From positions 1 through 5,322 of the forward strand of contig CAMJHI010000167.1 in the NCBI GenBank assembly GCA_946405475.1: a stretch of 5,322 nucleotides of DNA, in the 5' to 3' direction. Below are positions 1-4,902 of this stretch, piece by piece. The stretch's first letter is position 1, and each line of letters opens with the position of its first letter. Under the pieces are notes generated by a model that was not told where the DNA came from, did not search any database, and saw only the letters and a list, made by a program, of their open reading frames with translations. The position numbers and the translations under genes were made by a program. The stretch is from an uncultured Clostridia bacterium (GTDB taxonomy: Bacteria; Bacillota; Clostridia; Oscillospirales; Acutalibacteraceae).

Positions 1-773
1 CGCACGTCGATGAGATTGCTCAGCTCATTGTAAAGCCCGATGTCAACGCCGAGGAATTTCGCCAGCTTCATCAGCGAATTGAGGCTAAGATCAAGGTTTT
101 TGATGTTCATGGCGGAGGAGGCCGTTTTGGTGCCGAAGATCGGAGAATTGACAAACGCCACGCGGTCAAGCAGATTCTTTTCGCCGTATTCGCTCAGGTA
201 AGCCGCCGCCACCGAGCCGCCCTGACTGTAACCGAACAGCGACACCTTCTTGGCGCCGGTGCCGGCTAAAACGCCGTCAATGAACGTATCCAGCTCGTCA
301 GCGATGTCAACGACGTTCTTGCGGAAATCCGTGTAAAAATTATAGTGGATGCCGCCGGTGCCCTTGGCGATCTGGCGCAGTGTATAATCCGTGCCGCGGG
401 AACGGCAAAGCTTGGGATCATGGGAATACACGGTGAGCGGATAATCCTCGCTTCCGTCCGCGTTGATGGCGGCACAGTTGAATTCACGCAGCAGGTTAGG
501 GAAGACCTGCGCGAGCGAGCGGTTCATCCAGCCGTACTGCCCGGTCATCAGGCCGAAGAACAGAGAGGGGAGGAGCTTGACGATATCCTTTGCCGTAACA
601 CTGTCATAGACCGGCGGGAACATTTCGTAACCGGTTTCATCGTAAAGACCGGAGCCGGTGAAGCCGCAGATGAAAATGACCGGTGAAGCCGTCTGACTGT
701 CATGCGCGCCGGCAGCCGGGATCAGAGCCAGAATCAGGATCACGCACATCAGCAGGGAAAGAAGCTTTTTCAA
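1..773 (-). CDS. Exported alpha/beta hydrolase (LCAT/lipase-like), C-terminus beyond the left edge
   Basis: Translation leftwards from 773 gives 257 codons with no stop before the window edge, so the C-terminal part is missing. Residues 1-23 look like a signal peptide: MKK, a hydrophobic run at about 4-19, then a likely AGA cleavage site at 21-23. There is no lipobox. The mature start carries PVIFICGFTGSGLY (31-44), resembling the oxyanion-loop strand of lecithin:cholesterol acyltransferase-like and lipase families. GYSQGG (181-186) is a GxSxG nucleophile elbow with S183 as probable catalytic serine, followed by NSPIFGTKTAS. The catalytic Asp and His would lie outside the window. I infer an extracytoplasmic esterase or lipase; the substrate is unknown. 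The start is TTG at 773, chosen because it gives an intact signal peptide and has GGGAG 9 nt upstream; the next ATG (codon 9) would cut into the hydrophobic core. It lies 21 bp after dapB with no terminator seen between, so it is probably the last visible gene of the DAP operon. Confidence 0.85.
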   Translation of the reverse strand, partial: MKKLLSLLMCVILILALIPAAGAHDSQTASPVIFICGFTGSGLYDETGYEMFPPVYDSVTAKDIVKLLPSLFFGLMTGQYGWMNRSLAQVFPNLLREFNCAAINADGSEDYPLTVYSHDPKLCRSRGTDYTLRQIAKGTGGIHYNFYTDFRKNVVDIADELDTFIDGVLAGTGAKKVSLFGYSQGGSVAAAYLSEYGEKNLLDRVAFVNSPIFGTKTASSAMNIKNLDLSLNSLMKLAKFLGVDIGLYNELSNLIDV

Positions 774-782
774 GTGGATCAA

Positions 783-787
783 CTCCC
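783..787 (-). promoter_or_regulatory. Ribosome binding site deciding the TTG start of the hydrolase
   Basis: GGGAG on the minus strand, in the 21-bp gap between the dapB stop and the hydrolase, 9 nt before TTG at 773. It is the only Shine-Dalgarno-like match near a start that preserves the signal peptide. It also supports translation of the hydrolase from the dapB transcript. Confidence 0.6.
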
Positions 788-794
788 GTTATTT

Positions 795-1544
795 TCAGAT
801 CATGTCTTTCATCGAATACAGACCGGGCTTTTGCTGCTGCAAAAACAGCGCGGCGTTGATGGCGCCGGTGGCGAAGACCGCCTTGGAGCGGGCGCTGTGG
901 CGCAGGGTGATGATCTCATCGTTGCCGGCGAACATCACTTCGTGTTCGCCCACGATGGTGCCGCCGCGAATGGCGTGGATGCCGATCTCGTTTTTGGTGC
1001 GTCTTTCGCGCTTGGCCTGCCGGTTGTATTCATACACCGGCTGATAGCTGAGCCCTTCGCTCAGCGCGTTGGCCAGCAGCAGCGCGGTGCCGCTGGGCGC
1101 GTCGATCTTTTTGTTGTGGTGAGCTTCAATGATTTCGATATCAAAATCGTTTCCGAGCACCTCGGCGGCTTTTTTGCAAAGCTCGCTGAGCAGGTTGACG
1201 CCGAGCGACATATTGGCCGAGAAAAACACCGGGATCTGTGAGGAAGCGAGATGCAGCGAATGAATCTGTTCTTCGCTCAAGCCCGTGGTCGCCACCACGA
1301 TCGGCTTTTTGTTCTGCAGCGCGTAACGCAGAACGCCGCTCAGAGCCGAAGGATGTGAAAAATCGATGACAACGTCGATCGGCGCGTCGATATCCTCCGC
1401 GTTGCCGAAAACGGGGAAGTCGCCGTTGGACGCTGTGTTGATATCCAGCCCGGCGGCAATGCGGCAATCGTCACGCTCCGCCACGCGGGCGGCGATGACC
1501 TTGCCCATGGCGCCGTTGCAGCCGCTCAATAAGATATTGATCAT
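795..1544 (-). CDS. dapB: 4-hydroxy-tetrahydrodipicolinate reductase (DapB)
   Basis: 249 aa, close to the usual length of about 250-270 for the family. DapB reduces 4-hydroxy-tetrahydrodipicolinate, the DapA product, to tetrahydrodipicolinate with NAD(P)H in the cytoplasm, on the route to diaminopimelate and lysine. The N-terminal Rossmann domain opens with the dinucleotide loop GCNGAMG (8-14). DFSHP (61-65) and VVATTG (83-88) are nucleotide-side motifs. The catalytic/substrate segment EAHHNKKIDAPSGTA (140-154) carries the expected H142 and K146, matching E. coli H159 and K163, and the PSGTA substrate loop. RGGTIVGEHEV (193-203) is the conserved C-terminal-domain motif. The ATG at 1544 has AAAGGAA at a spacing of about 8-9 nt. 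The gene follows dapA after 51 bp, with a hairpin in that gap, and precedes the exported hydrolase by 21 bp. No disruption is visible. Identification is firm; NADH versus NADPH preference cannot be read safely. Confidence 0.98.
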   Translation of the reverse strand: MINILLSGCNGAMGKVIAARVAERDDCRIAAGLDINTASNGDFPVFGNAEDIDAPIDVVIDFSHPSALSGVLRYALQNKKPIVVATTGLSEEQIHSLHLASSQIPVFFSANMSLGVNLLSELCKKAAEVLGNDFDIEIIEAHHNKKIDAPSGTALLLANALSEGLSYQPVYEYNRQAKRERRTKNEIGIHAIRGGTIVGEHEVMFAGNDEIITLRHSARSKAVFATGAINAALFLQQQKPGLYSMKDMI

Positions 1545-1570
1545 TTGAAAATTCCTTTCCGATAAAATAG

Positions 1571-1589
1571 AGGCGGCATAAAGCCGCCT
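1571..1589 (-). terminator. Intercistronic hairpin between dapA and dapB (attenuator or processing element)
   Basis: A perfect 7-bp GC-rich stem, AGGCGGC / GCCGCCT, with a 5-nt loop, lies 6 bp past the dapA stop codon. On the minus strand it is followed by CTATTTTATC, which is moderately U-rich, so it could act as a partial intrinsic terminator that lowers dapB and hydrolase expression. It could instead protect the 3' end of an asd-dapA message or mark a cleavage point. The U-tract is imperfect and I see no separate dapB promoter in the 51-bp gap, so complete termination is unlikely. Confidence 0.55.
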
Positions 1590-1595
1590 GTTTGT

Positions 1596-2489
1596 TTATT
1601 CTTTGATGAGTCCGTGGCGAACCAGTGTGGCGCGCAGCTTTTCGCGCTTGGCAGCGGGCATGGCGGCCAGCGGCAGGCGAACGTCGCCAACGTCCCAGCC
1701 CATCATTGCCAGCGCTTCTTTGGCGGGGATGGGGTTGACGTCGATGAACAGGTCGTTGCACAGATCAAGGTATTTGAGCTGCAGCTCGCAGCTTTCTTTG
1801 CACTTGCCTTCCAGATACAGGGTCGGGATATCGTGCGCGATCTTCGGCGCCACGTTGGACAGCACCGAGATAACGCCCTTGCCGCCCAGCGACATGATCG
1901 CCGTGATCTCATCGTCGTTGCCGGAATAGATCGAAAGGTTATCGCCGCACAGCGCCGCAACCTGCGCAATGGCGGAAATGTTGCCGCTGGCTTCCTTGGT
2001 GCCGACAACATTCTTCATTTTCGACAGCTCCAGATAAGTGGCGGGCTGAATGTTCATGCCGGTGCGGGAGGGGACGTTGTAGAGAATGATCGGCGTGCTG
2101 ACGCGGTCGTTGATGTATTCGTAGTGACGGATCAGACCCTCCTGAGACGTTTTGTTGTAGTAGGGGGTGACCATGAGCAGCGCGTCGGCGCCGCACTTTT
2201 CGGCTTCGTTGGAAAGCTGAACGGCATAATCCGTGTCGTTGCTGCCGGTGCCCGCGATCACGGGAATGCGGCCGGCGGTGTGCTCCACAGCAAAGCGGAT
2301 GGTTTCAACGTGCTCGTCGTTCGTCAGCGTCGCGCCTTCGCCGGATGTGCCGCAGATGACGATGGCGTCGGTTCCGTTTTCGATCTGATAATCGATCAGA
2401 TCACCCAGAATGGGAAAGTTCACTTTGTTATCGGCGGTAAACGGGGTGACAATGGCAACGCCGGCGCCGGTAAAAATCGTCTTTTTCAT
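1596..2489 (-). CDS. dapA: 4-hydroxy-tetrahydrodipicolinate synthase (DapA)
   Basis: 297 aa, normal for this class I aldolase. DapA condenses pyruvate with aspartate-4-semialdehyde, the Asd product, in the first step committed to DAP/lysine. It is a single TIM-barrel domain in which all active-site residues are recognisable with a constant +4 offset from E. coli. These are T48 in GTSGE (47-51), Y111 in TPYYN, Y137 and R142 in LYNVPSRTG, and the Schiff-base lysine K165 in GTKEASG. NPIPAKEAL near the C-terminus is also typical. The start is ATG at 2489, with GGAGG 8 nt upstream. An upstream in-frame TTG at 2504 overlaps that ribosome binding site and is rejected. asd ends 27 bp upstream and dapB begins 51 bp downstream. 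In the allosteric lysine site the E. coli positions H53 and E84 are replaced by N57 and Y88, while H60 and N84 (E. coli H56 and N80) are kept. Feedback inhibition may therefore be weak or altered. Confidence 0.98.
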   Translation of the reverse strand: MKKTIFTGAGVAIVTPFTADNKVNFPILGDLIDYQIENGTDAIVICGTSGEGATLTNDEHVETIRFAVEHTAGRIPVIAGTGSNDTDYAVQLSNEAEKCGADALLMVTPYYNKTSQEGLIRHYEYINDRVSTPIILYNVPSRTGMNIQPATYLELSKMKNVVGTKEASGNISAIAQVAALCGDNLSIYSGNDDEITAIMSLGGKGVISVLSNVAPKIAHDIPTLYLEGKCKESCELQLKYLDLCNDLFIDVNPIPAKEALAMMGWDVGDVRLPLAAMPAAKREKLRATLVRHGLIKE

Positions 2490-2497
2490 CGGAAATA

Positions 2498-2502
2498 CCT
2501 CC
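2498..2502 (-). promoter_or_regulatory. Ribosome binding site deciding the dapA start
   Basis: GGAGG on the minus strand, 8 nt before ATG 2489. It falls inside the codons of the longer TTG-started frame, which makes that longer start impossible to support and fixes MKKTIF as the N-terminus. Confidence 0.85.
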
Positions 2503-2516
2503 AATTCATTGAATCA

Positions 2517-3596
2517 TCAATCCATATAACCCTTGGCGCAAAGCAGCTCAGCCAGCAAAACTGCGCCGCCCGCCGCGCCGCGGAGCGTGTTGTGAGAAAG
2601 GCAGACAAACTTGTAATCGTATTGCGTATCTTCACGCAGGCGGCCGATGGAAACGGCCATGCCGCCTTCAAGGTCGCGCTGCAGTCTGGTCTGAGGCAGA
2701 TTGTCTTCTGTGAAGTAGTTGAGGAACTGCTTCGGCGCGCTGGGCAGCGCAAGCTCCTGCGGGACGCCCTTGAATTCCCGCCAGATCTTCAGGATCTCTT
2801 CCTTGCTCGGCTTGTTCTCGAACCGGACGAAAACGGCGCCCATGTGGCCGTTGGTGACCGGCACGCGAATGCACTGCGCGGTGAAGTGCGGTTCGGTCGC
2901 CGGAACGATGACGTCGCCTTCGATTTTGCCGTAGATCTTGAGCGGCTCGATCTCGCTCTTTTCTTCTTCGCCGCCGATGAAGGGGATGACGTTGTCGATC
3001 ATTTCCGGCCAGGTGTCAAAGTTTTTGCCGGCGCCGGAGATCGCCTGATAAGTGCAGACCAGCACGTCTTTTACGCCGAACTTGTTCAGCGGGAAGATCG
3101 CGGGCACATAGCTTTGAAGCGAACAGTTGGATTTGACGGCCACAAAGCCGCGTTTTGTGCCAAGGCGTTTGCGCTGAGAGGTGATGACCTCGATATGCTC
3201 CGGATTCAGTTCGGGAATGACCATGGGCACGTCGGGGGTGTGACGGTGAGCGCTGTTGTTGGAAACAACGGGGCACTCATGCTTGGCGTATTCTTCTTCC
3301 AGCGCCTTGATCTCGTCTTTTTTCATATCGACGGCGCAGAACACAAAATCGACCATCGAAGCGATTTTTTTCACGTCTGCGGTTGCATCCATGATGACCA
3401 TTTCGCCGGTTTTTTCGGAGAACGGCTGATCCATCATCCAGCGTTTGCCGCCGACGTCTTTATACTTCTTTCCGGCGGAGCGGGCGCTGGCCGCCAGCAC
3501 GGTGATATCAAACCAGGGGTGATTCTCCAGCAGCGTGATGAAGCGCTGACCGACCATGCCGGTGGCGCCGACAATGCCGACTTTGTACTTTTTCAT
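2517..3596 (-). CDS. asd: Aspartate-semialdehyde dehydrogenase, archaeal/fungal-type (Asd)
   Basis: 359 aa. Asd reduces L-aspartyl-4-phosphate to aspartate-4-semialdehyde with NADPH, feeding DapA and also the homoserine branch. The N-terminus has the Rossmann loop GATGMVGQRF (10-19), then ENHPWFDITVLAASARSAGKKY (24-45). The catalytic cysteine is C158 in SNCS (156-159), followed by TYQAISGAGK (182-191). R244 and H251 in IRVPVTNGHMG (243-253) are the substrate-binding arginine and catalytic histidine. HPWF...SARSAGKKY, the SNCS context and PELNPEH resemble the archaeal/fungal (Hom2-like) subfamily rather than the B. subtilis or E. coli types. The start is ATG at 3596, with GGAGG 8 nt upstream. 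A longer frame to 3662 is rejected because its start would lie upstream of the predicted transcription start. It is the first gene of the DAP cluster, 27 bp before dapA, and is read from the promoter at 3651-3679. No lysine riboswitch fits in the roughly 48-nt leader. Confidence 0.97.
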   Translation of the reverse strand: MKKYKVGIVGATGMVGQRFITLLENHPWFDITVLAASARSAGKKYKDVGGKRWMMDQPFSEKTGEMVIMDATADVKKIASMVDFVFCAVDMKKDEIKALEEEYAKHECPVVSNNSAHRHTPDVPMVIPELNPEHIEVITSQRKRLGTKRGFVAVKSNCSLQSYVPAIFPLNKFGVKDVLVCTYQAISGAGKNFDTWPEMIDNVIPFIGGEEEKSEIEPLKIYGKIEGDVIVPATEPHFTAQCIRVPVTNGHMGAVFVRFENKPSKEEILKIWREFKGVPQELALPSAPKQFLNYFTEDNLPQTRLQRDLEGGMAVSIGRLREDTQYDYKFVCLSHNTLRGAAGGAVLLAELLCAKGYMD

Positions 3597-3604
3597 TTTG
3601 AATA

Positions 3605-3609
3605 CCTCC
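3605..3609 (-). promoter_or_regulatory. Ribosome binding site deciding the asd start
   Basis: GGAGG on the minus strand, 8 nt before ATG 3596. It sets the N-terminus at MKKYKVGIVG, which is where the Rossmann strand should begin, and removes 22 spurious upstream codons. Confidence 0.85.
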
Positions 3610-3626
3610 GAAAATCTGCAAACTGC

Positions 3627-3655
3627 TTGCATTTGTATATGGTTTGCAATATAAT
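3627..3655 (+). promoter_or_regulatory. queA promoter (sigma-A type)
   Basis: TTGCAT (-35, 3627-3632), a 17-bp spacer, and a perfect TATAAT (-10, 3650-3655). The transcription start is predicted near 3662, giving a queA leader of about 29 nt, too short for a preQ1 riboswitch. The -10 overlaps that of the opposing asd promoter by five bases. The -35 lies inside the predicted asd leader. Confidence 0.8.
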
Positions 3656-3665
3656 ACACCATATA
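3636..3665. promoter_or_regulatory. Candidate operator: 8-bp inverted repeat centred on the shared -10
   Basis: TATATGGT (3636-3643) and ACCATATA (3658-3665) are exact inverted repeats separated by 14 bp, with half-site centres 22 bp apart, about two helical turns. The dyad centre (3650.5) falls inside the overlapping -10 hexamers. A dimeric regulator bound here would block both promoters. It lies mostly outside both predicted transcripts, so a DNA-level role fits better than an RNA structure. The regulator is unknown, and the AT-rich context makes chance possible. Confidence 0.45.
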
Positions 3666-3679
3666 GTAGCATACTTCAA
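3651..3679 (-). promoter_or_regulatory. asd-dapA-dapB operon promoter (sigma-A type)
   Basis: On the minus strand, TTGAAG (-35, 3679-3674), a 17-bp spacer, and TATTAT (-10, 3656-3651). The transcription start is predicted near 3644, about 18 bp from the queA start and diverging from it. The leader before asd is about 48 nt. The -35 touches the queA ribosome binding site AAGGTGAT (3678-3685), so the two genes use the same few bases for different jobs. Confidence 0.78.
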
Positions 3680-3690
3680 GGTGATTTGCA

Positions 3691-4713
3691 ATGAAAAAAT
3701 CAGATTTTTATTATGATTTGCCGCAGGAATTGATCGCGCAGACTCCCATTGAACCGCGGGACGCTTCACGCATGATGGTGGTCGACCGCAAAAGCGGCAA
3801 AATTGAACACAGACACTTTTATGATCTTGTCGATTATTTGACAGATCGGGATTGTCTGATCATTAACGATACCCGCGTACTGCCTGCCAGGATTTTCGGC
3901 ACGAAGGATACCGGCGCAACGGTGGAGTTTTTGCTGCTGACGCAAAAAGAAGATAAAGTGTGGGAATGTGTCGCCGGACCGGGGCGCAGAGCCAAGCCCG
4001 GCGCCGTGTTTTCGTTCGGGAACGGTCTGCTCAAGGGCGAGGTGCTCGAGGTGCTCGAGGGCGGCAACCGTCTGGTTCGCTTCACCTGCGACGGCAGTTT
4101 TTACGAAGTGCTCGACCGGGTGGGTGAAATGCCGCTGCCGCATTACATCACTGAAAAGCTGAAGGATAAAGAACGCTACCAGACGGTCTATTCCCGCGAA
4201 CTCGGCTCAGCTGCCGCGCCGACAGCCGGTCTGCATTTTACGAAAGAGCTGTTGGAAAAGATCGAGCAGAAGGGCGTGAAGATCGGCCGCGTGGTGCTGC
4301 ACGTTGGTTTAGGTACGTTCCGCCCGGTGAAGGAAGAAAACATCGAAGACCATCTGATGCATTCCGAGCACTATAAGCTGCCGCCCGAAACGGCGCAGCT
4401 CATCAATGAGACCCACGCAAAGGGCGGGCGTGTGATTGCCGTGGGCACCACGACCTGCCGCACGCTCGAATCGGTGGCGACCAAGCTCGGCAGGATCGAG
4501 GCGGACGACGACTGGACGAGCATCTTTATCTACCCCGGCTATTCGTTCAAGTGCATCGACGCGCTGATCACGAATTTCCATCTGCCGGAAAGCACGCTGA
4601 TCATGCTGGTCTGCGCCTTTGCCGGTTATGAAAACACCATGAACGCTTATCAGAAGGCGGTGGAGGAACGCTATCGCTTCTTCTCGTTCGGCGACAGCTC
4701 ATTCTTCTGCTGA
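3691..4713 (+). CDS. queA: S-adenosylmethionine:tRNA ribosyltransferase-isomerase (QueA)
   Basis: 340 aa, a standard family length. QueA transfers and isomerises the ribosyl group of S-adenosylmethionine onto 7-aminomethyl-7-deazaguanine at the wobble position of tRNAs with GUN anticodons. The product is epoxyqueuosine, the penultimate step of queuosine synthesis. Family motifs are all present: DFYYDLPQELIAQTP (5-19), RDASRMMVVDR (23-33), NDTRVLPAR (59-67), GEMPLPHYI, GSAAAPTAGLHFT (172-184), HVGLGTFRPV, MHSEHY, VGTTTCRTLES (251-261), IYPGYSFK and NFHLPESTL (295-303). The ATG at 3691 follows AAGGTGAT (3678-3685), an eight-base match to the 16S anti-Shine-Dalgarno. The C-terminus FGDSSFFC departs from the more usual FGDAMLI-like ending. 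queA stands alone between the divergent DAP operon and a deacetylase gene, without the often-adjacent tgt. It is read from the promoter at 3627-3655 shared with asd. Confidence 0.98.
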   Translation: MKKSDFYYDLPQELIAQTPIEPRDASRMMVVDRKSGKIEHRHFYDLVDYLTDRDCLIINDTRVLPARIFGTKDTGATVEFLLLTQKEDKVWECVAGPGRRAKPGAVFSFGNGLLKGEVLEVLEGGNRLVRFTCDGSFYEVLDRVGEMPLPHYITEKLKDKERYQTVYSRELGSAAAPTAGLHFTKELLEKIEQKGVKIGRVVLHVGLGTFRPVKEENIEDHLMHSEHYKLPPETAQLINETHAKGGRVIAVGTTTCRTLESVATKLGRIEADDDWTSIFIYPGYSFKCIDALITNFHLPESTLIMLVCAFAGYENTMNAYQKAVEERYRFFSFGDSSFFC

Positions 4714-4729
4714 CCTTGCCGCATTCTAT

Positions 4730-4750
4730 GACAAAACGGCCGATTTTGTC
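4730..4750 (+). terminator. Weak hairpin after queA, possible terminator
   Basis: GACAAAA (4730-4736) pairs perfectly with TTTTGTC (4744-4750) around a 7-nt loop, CGGCCGA, 16 bp past the queA stop. The stem is AT-rich, and the following bases (CCATCTTTCCCC) are not a true U-tract. It is the best terminator-like structure in the queA-deacetylase gap but a poor one. Confidence 0.35.
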
Positions 4751-4843
4751 CATCTTTCCCCTGAATCATCCGGCATTTCTTCTAACTTTTTTTCGTTGGA
4801 TTTTAACAATTTGCCGAACTTTAATCAACATCGTGTTTTTTTC

Positions 4844-4872
4844 TTTACATCATCGCCGCGTACATGTATAAT
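4844..4872 (+). promoter_or_regulatory. Promoter of the ChbG/YdjC-family gene
   Basis: TTTACA (-35, 4844-4849), a 17-bp spacer, and TATAAT (-10, 4867-4872). The transcription start is predicted near 4879, giving a leader of about 24 nt before the ATG at 4903. This suggests the deacetylase is transcribed independently of queA. Confidence 0.8.
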
Positions 4873-4902
4873 AAAATATCATGCAACAGGAGAGGAATGT
4901 GT

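Larger units (their letters stand above)
3617..3692. repeat. TTTGCA motif cluster in the divergent control region
   Basis: TGCAAAC (3617-3623) is an exact inverted partner of GTTTGCA (3642-3648). The 8-mer TTTGCAAT occurs directly repeated at 3643-3650 and 3685-3692, 42 bp apart, about four helical turns. The last copy overlaps the queA start codon. It may be a second set of regulator half-sites or simple AT-rich coincidence. Confidence 0.3.

Noticed and set aside
702..1241. A 179-codon plus-strand frame antisense to dapB and the hydrolase start.
   Set aside because: Same codon-register shadow effect over dapB, with low-complexity composition and no family resemblance. The sense strand carries clear DapB motifs.
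3597..3662. A 22-residue N-terminal extension of Asd from an upstream ATG.
   Set aside because: It would place the start codon upstream of the predicted transcription start and translate through the GGAGG site. The Rossmann strand begins naturally at MKKYKVGIVG.
3597..3690. A lysine riboswitch, T-box or preQ1 riboswitch in the asd-queA gap.
   Set aside because: Predicted leaders are only about 48 and 29 nt, and no recognisable aptamer elements are seen.
1614..3716. A 700-codon open frame on the plus strand, antisense to dapA and asd and running into queA.
   Set aside because: Its codons are exact reverse complements of the dapA and asd codons, so it stays open only because those genes avoid TTA, CTA and TCA codons. 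It starts at GTG, resembles no family, and crosses the divergent promoter region. It is a codon-bias shadow.
4795..4842. A hairpin (GTTG-ATT / AAT-CAAC with a bulge) ahead of the T7 run as an intrinsic terminator.
   Set aside because: Seven broken pairs around a loop of about 20 nt and a 6-nt gap before the T-run make a stable terminator unlikely.
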